Shown: piece by piece, positions 26,055 through 35,890 of the stretch
Layout of the letters: every line of letters begins with the position of its first letter
How positions within the stretch are numbered: position 1 is the stretch's first letter
Assembly (NCBI RefSeq): GCF_002929745.1
Contig: NZ_PJIQ01000001.1
Location: 1 to 64,000, forward strand
Length of the DNA stretch: 64,000 bases
Origin: Arthrobacter sp. B1805
GTDB taxonomy: Bacteria; Actinomycetota; Actinomycetes; Actinomycetales; Micrococcaceae
Direction of reading: 5' to 3'
Program-made: the position numbers and the translations under genes
Notes under the pieces: generated by a model
What the model was told of the DNA's origin: nothing
Seen by the model: only the letters and a program-made list of their open reading frames with translations
The model's database searches: none

Positions 26055-26957
26055 CTACTTCACGGCGCCGAGCGACAGGCCCTGGACGAGCTTGTCCTGG
26101 GCGGCGAAGCCGGCGATGAGGACGGGGAGGGAGATGACCACGGCTGCGGTGCAGACCTTGGCGAGGAACAGGCCCTGGCTGGAGACGAAGCTGGTGAGGA
26201 ACACCGGTGCTGTTCCGGCAACGACGCCGGTCAGGACCCGGGCCAGCAGGAGCTCGTTCCAGCTGAAGATGAAGCAGATCAGCGCCGTGGCCGCGATGCC
26301 GGGCATCGCGACGGGGGCGACGACCTTGCGCAGGGTCAGGATGAGCCCGGCGCCGTCGATCTGGGCTGCCTCGAGCATCTCCGCAGGCACTTCGGCGAGG
26401 AAGGACCGCATCATCCACACGGCGATGGGCAGGTTCATCGACGTATAGAGGAGGATCAGGAACCAGATGTTGTCCAGTGTCCCGGCGTTGCGTGCGAACA
26501 GGAACAGCGGGAGCAGTGCGGCGACGATCGGCAGCATCTTCGTGGAGAGGAAGAAGAACATGACGTCCGTCCACTTCTCGATCGGCTTGATGGACAGCGC
26601 GTACGCGGCAGGGATGGCCAGGGCCAGCACCAGGATGGTGGAGAGGATCGAGGCCGTCGCCGAGTTGATCAGAGGGGGCCACGGGTCCAGCCCGGAGGCT
26701 CCACTGAAGAGGTTCCGATAGGAATCCAGTGTGAGGTTCGCTGCGATCGACGGCGGGTTGGTTGCGGCGTCGTTTTCGGAGTGGAAGGACGTCAGGACCA
26801 TCCAGAACACGGGGATCGCGAAGATGAGCGCGGCGGCCCATGCGGCGAGGCCGGCGGCGGTGCTGTTGCGGGTAGGGTCCAGGCGGGACTTCCCCGTCCG
26901 GCCCAGGAAGCGGGGGCCGGCCTTCTGTTTGTGGGGGGCCGGGGTGAGGGTAGTCAT
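26055..26957 (-). CDS. Polyol ABC transporter permease (MalG type)
   Basis: The 300-residue permease has six predicted helices and the EAA loop EMLEAAQIDGAGLILTLRKV at about residues 198-217. It resembles the inner subunit of sorbitol/mannitol importers (SmoG/MtlG). The ATG overlaps the upstream permease stop by 4 nt. No cognate ATPase is encoded in the operon, so a shared MsiK-like ATPase elsewhere is likely. Confidence 0.92.
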   Translation of the reverse strand: MTTLTPAPHKQKAGPRFLGRTGKSRLDPTRNSTAAGLAAWAAALIFAIPVFWMVLTSFHSENDAATNPPSIAANLTLDSYRNLFSGASGLDPWPPLINSATASILSTILVLALAIPAAYALSIKPIEKWTDVMFFFLSTKMLPIVAALLPLFLFARNAGTLDNIWFLILLYTSMNLPIAVWMMRSFLAEVPAEMLEAAQIDGAGLILTLRKVVAPVAMPGIAATALICFIFSWNELLLARVLTGVVAGTAPVFLTSFVSSQGLFLAKVCTAAVVISLPVLIAGFAAQDKLVQGLSLGAVK

Positions 26958-27928
26958 CGGGCTTCCTCCTTCTGGAAGAGTGTGAAGACGGTGCGGAGGG
27001 CGAACGTGGCGATGATGATGGTCCCTATCACCACGACTACGCCTGTTGCCGAGGCCAGCCCGTAATCATTGGCCGTGTAGAACGTCTGGTAAATGGAGAA
27101 CGGCAGGTTCGCCGTCCCGAGTCCTCCGGATGTGAGTGTGAAGACGGCGTCGAAGTTCTGGACGATGTAGATGGTGCCGAGCAGGCCGCCCAACTCCAGG
27201 TACTGACGCAGGTGCGGCAGGGTGAGGTAGCGGAAGATCTGCCACCGGGAGGCGCCGTCGATCTGTGCTGCCTCGATGACGTCCAGGGGACGGGACTGCA
27301 GCCCGGCGAGCAGGATCAGCATCATGAACGGCGTCCACTGCCAGATCAGGGAGGCCTCAACGGCGAACAGGGGTGCCTGGGACAGGAGCTCGGGCTGCGG
27401 CGGATTGTCGCTGCCGAACAGGGACCAGACCCAGGTGAGCGTGCCGTTGACGAGTCCGTAGGACGGGTTCAGCAGTGCATGCTTCCAGATCAGGGCCGCG
27501 GCGACCGGCACGATGAGGAAAGGCGCGATGAGCATGGTGCGGACGATGCCGCGGCCGATGAACTTCTTGTCCAGCAGCAGGGCCAGACCGAGCCCTAGGA
27601 GCAGGCTGACCAGCACCACCGTGACGGTAAGGACGATCGTGGTAATGATCGACGCTCGCAGATCCGTATCAGTCAGGACGCTGATGTAGTTGTCGAAGCC
27701 GGCGAAGCCCGTGTCATTGGGCCGGAGGCTGTTCCAGTTCATGAACGAGATGACCAGCGTCGCGACGAAGGGCAGCTGGGTGACGACGATCAGGAATATC
27801 AGTGCCGGGAGCAGTGGGGCGCGGCGGGCCCACCGGGTGGCACGGGCACGTGCGTTGGCTTGCGGATCTGATGTGGAGGGATGACGAGATGGACGTTGAC
27901 GCTGCGGGGTTGCGGTAGCTGAGCTCAT
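26954..27928 (-). CDS. Polyol ABC transporter permease (MalF type)
   Basis: ATG at 27928 with AGGAGATCCCT just upstream; a longer frame from 27955 lacks a site. The 324-residue protein has a basic N-terminus, six helices and the EAA loop RPLDVIEAAQIDGASRWQIF. It pairs with the MalG-type permease downstream and the binding protein upstream. Confidence 0.92.
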   Translation of the reverse strand: MSSATATPQRQRPSRHPSTSDPQANARARATRWARRAPLLPALIFLIVVTQLPFVATLVISFMNWNSLRPNDTGFAGFDNYISVLTDTDLRASIITTIVLTVTVVLVSLLLGLGLALLLDKKFIGRGIVRTMLIAPFLIVPVAAALIWKHALLNPSYGLVNGTLTWVWSLFGSDNPPQPELLSQAPLFAVEASLIWQWTPFMMLILLAGLQSRPLDVIEAAQIDGASRWQIFRYLTLPHLRQYLELGGLLGTIYIVQNFDAVFTLTSGGLGTANLPFSIYQTFYTANDYGLASATGVVVVIGTIIIATFALRTVFTLFQKEEAR

Positions 27929-27997
27929 AGGGATCTCCTGCCGAACGGTGCCCATGCCCTCACGAGGACATGGGCACCATCCGTGCGGTAGGTGTGG

Positions 27998-29353
27998 CTA
28001 CTTGTAGTTTTCGCCGATGGCTTCGGCGGTTTCCTGCCCCTTGGCAAGAGCTTCCTCGACCGTCTGTTGCCCGGCGATCACCGCGCTGATGTCCTGCGAC
28101 ACCGTTGTCCCGAGGTCGGCGAATTCTGGGAATCCGGCGAACTGGATGCCGATGTAGGGGCGCTCCTGCAGGCCCGGATTCTTGGGATCGGCGTTCTCGA
28201 TTGCGAAGCGCTCTGCCTCGTAGAACGGAGCAGATGCCTGGTACTCCGGGTTCTCGTACGTGGAAATGCGCTTGCCCGAGGGGACCTTCGCCCAGCCGAG
28301 TTCCTCGGCCACCAGTTCCTCGTACTCCTGCGAGCTCGCCCAGGAGATGAACTCCCATGCAGCGTCCTGCTTCTGGGATGCGGCCTGGATTCCCCACGAC
28401 CAGGTCCAGAGCCAGCCCGAGGACTCCGTTTCCTTGACTGGGGCGGCCGCGTAGCCGATCTTGCCGGCGACCGGTGATCCTTCGGCCTCGAGGCTGCCCG
28501 CGGCGGAGGTGGCGTCGTACCACATGGCCGTCTGGCTCTGCGTCATGTTGTTCAGGCACTCGGTGAAGCCGGCTTGCGCAGCTCCGGCCTCGCCGTGCTC
28601 CTTCACCAGGTCAGTGTAGAACGTGACGGCTTCGGTGAACTCGGGGGAGTCGACCTGGGCGTTCCAGTCCTTGTCGAACCAGGTCCCGCCGAAGGTGTTG
28701 ACCACAGTGGTCAGCGGTGCGAAGACCTGGCCCCAGCCCGGTTGTCCACGCAGGCAGATGCCCTTCATGTCCTCCTTGGCCTCGTCCACCTGCGCGGCGA
28801 GGTCCGCGACCTGGTCCCAGGTGGGGTTCTCGGGCATGGTCAAGCCGAGCTCCTCGAACACATCCGTGCGGTACATGAGGAAGGAGGACTCACCGTAGAA
28901 CGGCTCACCGTAAAGCTTGCCGTCCTCACCGGTCAGGGACTCGGTATACGCCGGGAGGATGTCGTCCTGGTTGAAGTCCTCGTCTGCTTCGACGAACTCG
29001 TCGAGGGGGGCAAGCCACCCGTTCGCGGAGTAGAACGGGATCTCGTAGTTGGACAGGGACGCGACGTCGTACTGTCCCGCCTGGGCGGAGAACTCCTGGC
29101 TGATGTTCGCCCGGACGTCGTTCTCTGGGAGTGAGGTGAAGTTCACGGTGATGCCCGACTCCGCGGTGAAGTTCTCCGCGGTGAGGCGCTGCAGGTCCTC
29201 CATCTGCGGGTTGTTGACCATGAGCACGTTGATGCTCTGTGCCTCGCCGGATTCGGTTCCGCCGCCCCCGCCGGCACCCGAGCAGGCGGTGAGGGTGAGG
29301 GCCAGGCAGGCCAGCCCGGCGGTGAGGGTTGCCTGTGCAGGTGGGATTCGCAT
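27998..29353 (-). CDS. Polyol ABC transporter substrate-binding lipoprotein
   Basis: ATG at 29353 with AAAGGAG 5 nt upstream. The 451-residue protein has a lipoprotein signal (LALTLTACSG, Cys24) and a Gly-rich linker, then a family-1 solute-binding fold: VNFTSLPENDVRANISQEFSAQ, YGEPFYGESSFLMYRTDVFE and WLWTWSWGIQAAS. It should capture sugar alcohols outside the membrane. It is first in the operon, so control sits in the 29354-29621 region. Confidence 0.93.
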   Translation of the reverse strand: MRIPPAQATLTAGLACLALTLTACSGAGGGGGTESGEAQSINVLMVNNPQMEDLQRLTAENFTAESGITVNFTSLPENDVRANISQEFSAQAGQYDVASLSNYEIPFYSANGWLAPLDEFVEADEDFNQDDILPAYTESLTGEDGKLYGEPFYGESSFLMYRTDVFEELGLTMPENPTWDQVADLAAQVDEAKEDMKGICLRGQPGWGQVFAPLTTVVNTFGGTWFDKDWNAQVDSPEFTEAVTFYTDLVKEHGEAGAAQAGFTECLNNMTQSQTAMWYDATSAAGSLEAEGSPVAGKIGYAAAPVKETESSGWLWTWSWGIQAASQKQDAAWEFISWASSQEYEELVAEELGWAKVPSGKRISTYENPEYQASAPFYEAERFAIENADPKNPGLQERPYIGIQFAGFPEFADLGTTVSQDISAVIAGQQTVEEALAKGQETAEAIGENYK

Positions 29354-29487
29354 AAGGACTCCTTTGTTCTTACTGATCAAGGCGCGCCGGATCGACGCAG
29401 GTGCGTTCTGAGTGGGTGGAGGCGGTACAACCGGTGGAAGTGGGTACCTGCTCCTGTCCTATAAAGGTAGGGGTGTGACAGGGTGCA

Positions 29488-29505
29488 CAACTAGCGCTCT
29501 AGTTG
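29488..29505. promoter_or_regulatory. Inverted repeat in polyol/AraC divergent region
   Basis: CAACTAG (29488-29494) and CTAGTTG (29499-29505) are perfect 7-nt arms around a 4-nt spacer. It lies between the divergent binding-protein and AraC genes, where an AraC-type or MarR-type protein would act. A TTTATAGG element (minus strand, about 29460) may be the -10 of the operon. Confidence 0.5.
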
Positions 29506-29621
29506 CCTTCGACTGATACTTATTTTCCAAGCTCATGAGATTTAGAGCCCTGAGTAATGCTGTGCGGGGTCTAGAGGGCACCTTCGGCGGAGAACTTTTA
29601 TGTACTTGAAGGAGGCGTGTG

Positions 29622-30536
29622 ATGGCCCAGGACGGATCGGACGCCGCTGTCCGGCTTGCTGAACGACTGACAGGTCTTCGTGCGAATCGGGAGGTGATTC
29701 CCCACGATCCCAAGCATTCCGTGCGATGGCACGAACACGACTATCCAAGCCCTATCGCCCGGTGGAACTACCACCCCGAGTACGAAATCCACCTGATCCG
29801 CAAGGGCACTGGTCGGTTCATCGTCGGCGACTACCTCGGCACGTTCGAGGCCGGACAGGTCACGCTCATCGGATCGGGCCTCCCACACGACTGGGTCAGT
29901 GACCTCGAGCCCGGGGAAGTCATCGAAAAGCGCGATGCCGTCCTCCAATTCGATGGCGAATGGTTGCTCCGATGTGCCGAACTGATGCCAGAGCTTCTAG
30001 AGACAGAAGACGTATTGCAGCAATCAGCACGAGGCCTCCACTTCACCGGTGAGACTGCGCGCGAGGCCGCCGCTGCCATTGAGGCGGTCGGAACAACCAC
30101 CGGGATGGAACGCTTGAACCACGTCCTGCGAATCCTCACGATCTTCGCCAGATCCCCCGAGACCGATCGGCGCTTCCTAGCCCGGGACTGGTTTGAACCC
30201 CAACTCGACGGTGAAGCAGCTGCGGTGGTGGACATCGCCCTGGAGTACATTTTCGCCAACCACTCGGGCCCGGTGCGGATGGCCGACGTAGCGGAACTGG
30301 TGGGCATGACCGAGCCCACCTTCTCCAAGTACTTCCGGAAGTCGACCGGTCAAAACTTCAGCGAGATGGTGCGCAAGCTCCGCCTGGCCCATGCGTGCCG
30401 CCTGCTGGACCAGACAAACATCCCGGTGTCATCCATCTGCTACGAGGTGGGGTTCTCGAACCTCTCAAATTTCAATCGGCACTTTCAGGCCGAGATGGGC
30501 ATGAGCCCGCGCGCATACCGCGCACGGACTAGCTAG
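29622..30536 (+). CDS. AraC-family transcriptional regulator
   Basis: ATG at 29622 is 6 nt after GGAGG. The 304-residue protein has an N-terminal cupin-like sensing half (WHEHDYPSPIARWNYHPEYE, GTFEAGQVTLIGSGLPHDW). The C-terminal double helix-turn-helix contains MADVAELVGMTEPTFSKYFR and SSICYEVGFSNLSNFNRHFQ. The divergent placement next to the polyol ABC operon makes it the likely activator, responding to a sugar alcohol. Confidence 0.93.
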   Translation: MAQDGSDAAVRLAERLTGLRANREVIPHDPKHSVRWHEHDYPSPIARWNYHPEYEIHLIRKGTGRFIVGDYLGTFEAGQVTLIGSGLPHDWVSDLEPGEVIEKRDAVLQFDGEWLLRCAELMPELLETEDVLQQSARGLHFTGETAREAAAAIEAVGTTTGMERLNHVLRILTIFARSPETDRRFLARDWFEPQLDGEAAAVVDIALEYIFANHSGPVRMADVAELVGMTEPTFSKYFRKSTGQNFSEMVRKLRLAHACRLLDQTNIPVSSICYEVGFSNLSNFNRHFQAEMGMSPRAYRARTS

Positions 30537-30569
30537 AACGAACTCTTTGCCCTCGTCGGGATCGTGGTG

Positions 30570-31433
<864 letters not shown>

Positions 31434-31439
31434 CTATTG

Positions 31440-31454
31440 ATGCACATGGCGCAT
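31440..31454. promoter_or_regulatory. LysR-type T-N11-A palindrome
   Basis: ATGCACATGGCGCAT has inverted ends ATGC/GCAT and the T-N11-A spacing of LysR-family operators. It lies 16 bp upstream of the lysR start. A second partial copy, TGGCGCATGCAT, follows at about 31463-31474. Confidence 0.5.
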
Positions 31455-31510
31455 GAGTGGTGTGGCGCATGCATTGTGGGGAAGTGACGGGTGCAGTGCA
31501 CACTCCGAGC

Positions 31511-32479
31511 ATGACCAAAGCAGCACAAGCCGACAGGGGTCGGAGCGCCGGCATCGTCATCTCAATCATCAGCGCGTCCTCGAACCAGTTGGGCGCGGCC
31601 ACGGGATCTTTGGCGTTCCCGGTCGTCGGGCCGGTCGGAGTGGTCGCCGTCCGCCAGCTCGTGGCTGCCGCTGTCCTATTGCCGCTCGTCCGGCCTCAGG
31701 TCCGGTCGATGACCCGAGCTCAGTGGTGGCCGGTCCTACTCCTGGCCGTGGTCTTCGGCACCATGAACCTCACCCTGTACTCGGCGGTCGAGCGTGTCGG
31801 GCTCGGACTCGCAGTCACTTTGGAGTTCCTTGGTCCCCTTGCTGTTGCCCTGTTCAGCTCCCGCACCAGAACCAGCGCGGCCGGCGCCGTCATCGCAGGT
31901 GCCGGTGTGGTAGCCATAGCCCGTCCTGAACCGACCACGGATTATCTCGGGATCGGGCTCGGCATCATCGCAGCCTGCAGCTGGGCGGCGTACATCCTGC
32001 TCAATAGGACCATCGGAGCCCGTGTACCGGGAGTTCAGGGCACTGCGACGGCAACGGGGGTGTCCGCCATGCTGTTCCTGCCGATCGCCGTCCTGATCTT
32101 CATCACCAAGCAACCGGGTACTTTTACACTGCTGTGCGCGGTAGCCGCGGGGGTACTTGCTTCCGTAGTGCCGTTCGTCGCTGATTTGCTGGCACTTCGT
32201 CGGGTTCCGGCCGGCCTCTTCGGGATTCTGATGAGCCTAAACCCTGTCCTGGCCGCGCTGATCGGCGTCGCCCTCCTCCACGAAGCACTCGGAGCGATCG
32301 AATGGGCGGGTATCGCTTTGATTGTCACCGCCAACGCGATAGCGCTGCTCTATTCTCGTGACCGCTCCGCCTCAAGGCAGCACGATGCTGACGCGTCGGC
32401 TCTTCCACAGGTGGACGGCTTTGAGCTTTCTCCTTCGGGCTCCACCCGCCCACAGGTGGATGACCCAACACACTCATAA
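31511..32479 (+). CDS. EamA-family (RhtA-like) exporter
   Basis: The start at 31511 (MTKAAQADRG) follows a CACACT element by 6 nt and has no ribosome site, so it may be leaderless. The 322-residue protein has two EamA repeats with about ten helices: ISASSNQLGAATGSLAFPVV at the start and VPAGLFGILMSLNPVLAALIG in the second repeat. A 40-residue polar tail follows. Proteins of this group export amino acids or related metabolites. The divergent LysR gene probably regulates it. Confidence 0.9.
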   Translation: MTKAAQADRGRSAGIVISIISASSNQLGAATGSLAFPVVGPVGVVAVRQLVAAAVLLPLVRPQVRSMTRAQWWPVLLLAVVFGTMNLTLYSAVERVGLGLAVTLEFLGPLAVALFSSRTRTSAAGAVIAGAGVVAIARPEPTTDYLGIGLGIIAACSWAAYILLNRTIGARVPGVQGTATATGVSAMLFLPIAVLIFITKQPGTFTLLCAVAAGVLASVVPFVADLLALRRVPAGLFGILMSLNPVLAALIGVALLHEALGAIEWAGIALIVTANAIALLYSRDRSASRQHDADASALPQVDGFELSPSGSTRPQVDDPTHS

Positions 32480-32676
32480 CCGTGACTGTTCTGACGTAGC
32501 ATTTGTGCAGCCATGATCGCGATCAGACACCTTTCGAAGTGAGCTTCCCTCTGGGAAGCAGCCGCTGCAGGGCATCATTCACCCGGGCCGGCGGTCAGGG
32601 TGCAACTCATGGCGCTATGTGAGCCGGGGCAACTCGTTAGATCGTGACACAACCACGGAGTCGGGGGAGTGATCAG

Positions 32677-33120
32677 TCAGTTCTTGAGCAGCTTCATGGT
32701 CTGGTGCGAATCGACCCGGAATACTGCGGGGAGTGCTGTGAGCTTCTGCATCTGGAACTGCTCGTACTCCTCGATGCCGCTCACCACGATCCGCAGGAAG
32801 TAATCCGGGTTACCGAATACCTTCCGCGCTTCCACCACCTCATCGAAAGCCACGACCGCCCGCTCGAACTCAGCGATCGTCTGCGTATCGGTGCTCCTGA
32901 CCTCGACTGCGGCCGTGACTTCGAGACGACGGCCCAACTTCCCGTGGTCAATGACTGCCTGGTAACCGGCGATTACTCCGTCAGCTTCCAGACGGCGCAC
33001 CCGACGTAGACACGGCGCAGGAGTCAGCCCAACCCGCTGGGCCAACTCAAGGTTGCTGACACGACCATCCAACTGCAACTGCTCAAGAATTGCGTGATCC
33101 AGCAAATCTATCTCTCTCAT
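32677..33120 (-). CDS. Lrp/AsnC-family regulator
   Basis: The 147-residue protein has an N-terminal helix-turn-helix (LDHAILEQLQLDGRVSNLELAQRVGLTPAPCLRRV) and a C-terminal RAM ligand-binding domain (VVAFDEVVEARKVFGNPDYFLRIV). It is divergent from azlCD, a branched-chain amino acid exporter. The pair matches the BkdR/AzlB-type arrangement in which an Lrp protein senses leucine-like amino acids and controls export. Confidence 0.93.
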   Translation of the reverse strand: MREIDLLDHAILEQLQLDGRVSNLELAQRVGLTPAPCLRRVRRLEADGVIAGYQAVIDHGKLGRRLEVTAAVEVRSTDTQTIAEFERAVVAFDEVVEARKVFGNPDYFLRIVVSGIEEYEQFQMQKLTALPAVFRVDSHQTMKLLKN

Positions 33121-33191
33121 ATTGCCAACTATCCGCTACTGGCGCGGAAACCAGCAACCATAGTTCACTCAATTCTTCCTACGATTGCTAG

Positions 33192-33920
33192 ATGAATGCA
33201 GCAGCGGTCAGCCTCCACGGATCGAGCGCTTCAAGCGTCCCGAGGGAAGCTCTTACGGGTGTCCGGACCGCGCTGCCGGCCGGTATCGCGATGTTCCCGT
33301 TGGGAATGGCGCTGGGTGTGCTTATCTCTCAGTCCGCCCTGCCCTGGTGGACGGCGCCGTTGTTCACCGGCGTGATCTTCGCAGGTTCGCTCGAGTTCCT
33401 GCTCGTTGGCATGGTGGTCGCGGCCGCACCACTCACCTCGGTCGCACTGACGGCACTTCTGGTGAACTTCCGGCACGTCTTCTACGCGCTCTCATTCCCC
33501 CTCGGACAGATCCGCTCCCGCAGCCTCCGGGTCCTGAGCACGTACATCCTGTGCGATGAGGCGTGGGCATTGACCGCTCACCCTGAAGCGCGTCAGTGGA
33601 CCGGTGCGCGCATCCTCGGCATCCAGGCGGTTTTCTACCTGAACTGGGTATTCAGCGCCACGATCGGTGTGCTCGCCGGGTCCCTCATCCCTCCCGGCGT
33701 GGTGGGGCTGGACTTCGCCATCACTGCGTTCTTCCTCGTGCTGGGCATCGACGCCTACCGTGTGCGCCGTTCGGTACCGATTCCGCTGGTAGCGCTTGCC
33801 TGTGCACTGTTCTTCGTGATCTTCACCGGTGACGCGATGATCCTGCCCGCGATGGGGACATTCGTCGGCCTGCTCCTTGTCTCCTACGGGGCCAAGCGCT
33901 GGAGGTGGCGCCGTGGATGA
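33192..33920 (+). CDS. azlC: AzlC branched-chain amino acid exporter large subunit
   Basis: The 242-residue membrane protein has the AzlC fold: ALPAGIAMFPLGMALGVLIS, FTGVIFAGSLEFLLVGMVVA and LLVNFRHVFYALSF, with about seven helices. A TACGAT element ends 6 nt before the ATG and no ribosome site is seen, suggesting a leaderless mRNA. It forms a two-gene operon with azlD, divergent from the Lrp gene. Confidence 0.93.
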   Translation: MNAAAVSLHGSSASSVPREALTGVRTALPAGIAMFPLGMALGVLISQSALPWWTAPLFTGVIFAGSLEFLLVGMVVAAAPLTSVALTALLVNFRHVFYALSFPLGQIRSRSLRVLSTYILCDEAWALTAHPEARQWTGARILGIQAVFYLNWVFSATIGVLAGSLIPPGVVGLDFAITAFFLVLGIDAYRVRRSVPIPLVALACALFFVIFTGDAMILPAMGTFVGLLLVSYGAKRWRWRRG

Positions 33921-34248
33921 CACCCAATACCTTCTGGCCGTGACCCTTGTAGCCGCCATCGTGACGTGGGCGCTACGCGCCCTCCCGTTCGCGATCCTCG
34001 CACCGTTGCGCAGCAGCGAGCTCCTGCCCTACGTCGCCGAACGCATCCCGATCGGCGTGATGGTGATCCTCACCGTCTACACACTCCGGCACATCAACGT
34101 CATCGAATCGGCAAGCATCGTTCCCGCAACGCTCGGGGTGCTCGTCACGTCAGGGCTGCACCTCTGGAAAGCGAACATGCTGCTGAGCATCGCAGGCGGC
34201 ACCGCCACCTACGTACTGCTGGTCTCCACCGTCTTCAGCACTGCCTGA
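33913..34248 (+). CDS. azlD: AzlD branched-chain amino acid exporter small subunit
   Basis: The GTG at 33913 (VDDTQYLLAV) lies inside the last codons of azlC and has GGAGGT 7 nt upstream. The 111-residue protein has three to four helices and the family segment TWALRALPFAILAPLRSSEL. It works with AzlC in export of branched-chain amino acids. Its 3' end overlaps the convergent hydrolase gene by 14 nt. Confidence 0.92.
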   Translation: MDDTQYLLAVTLVAAIVTWALRALPFAILAPLRSSELLPYVAERIPIGVMVILTVYTLRHINVIESASIVPATLGVLVTSGLHLWKANMLLSIAGGTATYVLLVSTVFSTA

Positions 34249-35119
34249 CACCCTGCCGCAGCGTCTGCGCAACAACCCATCGAGCATTCCTTGTCGTCGC
34301 TCTATTCTGAACGGGCGGTGCTCTCCATCCTTTCGGATCGAATGGGTGACATTGGAGGAAGTTGATCACCCTGTCGGTGGCGTCGGGCTCCTCGAGGTAA
34401 TACCCATGCCGCGCCGCAGTCAGTAACGCGAGCTCAGCATCAGGAATGGCTGCAGCCATCCGCTCCGCATTGCCCGGTGGTGTCATCTCATCATTAGTGC
34501 CGTGAAGGACCAGTGTTGGTGCGGCAATTCGAGGTAACTGGTCCCAGGCATCGTGGTTGCGGCTGGCCGCAAGGTGTAGCCGCCGGGCGTGACGGGACGC
34601 GCTCGGGGTGAAAAACGCAGCAGCATCATCCCGAGGCTTCCCGTCGCGGAAGAACAGCGAAGCGAGCCGGACCTGATCACCGCTGCCAAGGTCAGCCGTC
34701 GCGCCGACGGACCGGGGGACACCGCGTGCATCTCCTGCAGTCGTGGCCCCCAATACGAGGGCGCCTACCCGTTCTAGGAAACGCAGAGCCACCCATTGGG
34801 CGACTCTTCCTCCCATGGAATGTCCATACACATGGGCCCGATCGATACCAGCTGCGTCCAACACAGCAACAGCATCCGCAGCGAACGACTCGGTCGAATA
34901 GCCGTCATCGGATCCCATCGAACTTTCCCCCGTACCCCGATGATCGAACGAGACCACCCGGAAGCAATCACTGAACGCTGGAACAACGGCATCCCACGAC
35001 GTTGAATCCACGGCCTGACCGGTTACTAGCAGTAACGGGTCACCAGTCCCGCTGACCCGCCATGCGATCCGCGCCCCATCACGAGCTCGAGCGAACTGAA
35101 GCGGAGGCCTCGACGTCAT
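34235..35119 (-). CDS. Alpha/beta hydrolase
   Basis: The 294-residue hydrolase has the nucleophile elbow VYGHSMGGR (about residues 99-107), an oxyanion region LLVTGQAVDSTSW, an acid-residue loop VLHGTNDEMTPP and a C-terminal catalytic His in ARHGYYLEEPD. ATGs occur at 35140 and 35119; the second is chosen because the domain starts there. The substrate is unknown. It may be an esterase, peroxidase-like or lactonase-type enzyme. Confidence 0.88.
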   Translation of the reverse strand: MTSRPPLQFARARDGARIAWRVSGTGDPLLLVTGQAVDSTSWDAVVPAFSDCFRVVSFDHRGTGESSMGSDDGYSTESFAADAVAVLDAAGIDRAHVYGHSMGGRVAQWVALRFLERVGALVLGATTAGDARGVPRSVGATADLGSGDQVRLASLFFRDGKPRDDAAAFFTPSASRHARRLHLAASRNHDAWDQLPRIAAPTLVLHGTNDEMTPPGNAERMAAAIPDAELALLTAARHGYYLEEPDATDRVINFLQCHPFDPKGWRAPPVQNRATTRNARWVVAQTLRQGVRQC

Positions 35120-35405
35120 GGCAACATTGTCCCGCCACAACGGTTCACCCTAGGCAAGGCGCTCAAGCCGGCACAGGGCCGACGGCGTGGAAAGTAACGC
35201 TTCAACACAGCAGCATTGAGGGCGAGTAGGTCCCCTCTCGTACCCTTTTTCGATCGCCGATAATTGATCCTACGTCAACCTATATTGACGCCTACAGGTG
35301 CTTCCCATCGTCCGATCATGTCCTCTGTGAGCTAGGTGACTGGTGCGTTCTGCGCATGATGGTGTGGGCTGAGGGTCAGTTGCGAGTATGTCGCGGGCCC
35401 GCGCT

Positions 35406-35804
35406 TCATGCCTCCGGTGACTTGTGCACCTCATCGAACTCGTCGAAGCGGCGGCGCGCCTGCTCGATCAGTGGCATCTGCTCTGCTGCCCACTCGAGAA
35501 TTGCTTCGACCGGCGGTCGGAGGGTCTTTCCCAGCAGCGTGATGCTGTACTCCACCGCCACTGGACGGGTGCTGAGGACAGCGCGATCGATGATGCCGTT
35601 GCGCTCGAGCCGCCTGAGCGTTGCGGTGAGTGACTTCTGTGTGACCGCGGGGATGACGCGCCGCAGTTCGCTGAAACGCATCGGTCGTTCGCATAGCTCG
35701 TTCAGGACCAGGAGGGACCACTTGTCGAGCACCTGGTCGAGTAGCTCACGGTGGGGTACATCGATCTCGAAGCGGTCCGACGGTGGACTGCTGGTAGTTC
35801 TCAT
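35406..35804 (-). CDS. HxlR-family transcriptional regulator
   Basis: The 132-residue winged-helix protein has the HxlR core LLDQVLDKWSLLVLNELCER then MRFSELRRVIPAVTQKSLTATLRRLERNGII. The upstream cysteine of classical HxlR sensors is absent, so a ligand or redox signal cannot be assigned. It is divergent from the RidA-family gene, with a perfect palindrome between them. Confidence 0.9.
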   Translation of the reverse strand: MRTTSSPPSDRFEIDVPHRELLDQVLDKWSLLVLNELCERPMRFSELRRVIPAVTQKSLTATLRRLERNGIIDRAVLSTRPVAVEYSITLLGKTLRPPVEAILEWAAEQMPLIEQARRRFDEFDEVHKSPEA

Positions 35805-35840
35805 GACACCCAGTTTCGTTGAAGTGACCACCTCCCACAA

Positions 35841-35857
35841 GGTATCTCTGAGATACC
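35841..35857. promoter_or_regulatory. Palindromic operator between hxlR and ridA-like genes
   Basis: GGTATCTCTGAGATACC is a perfect palindrome with 8-nt arms around one central T. It lies 36 bp upstream of the regulator start and 34 bp upstream of the RidA-like start. TATCTC/GAGATA half-sites are typical of HxlR-family targets. Confidence 0.75.
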
Positions 35858-35890
35858 AGCAATCCTCCAGTCCAGACCAAGGAGCTTCCG

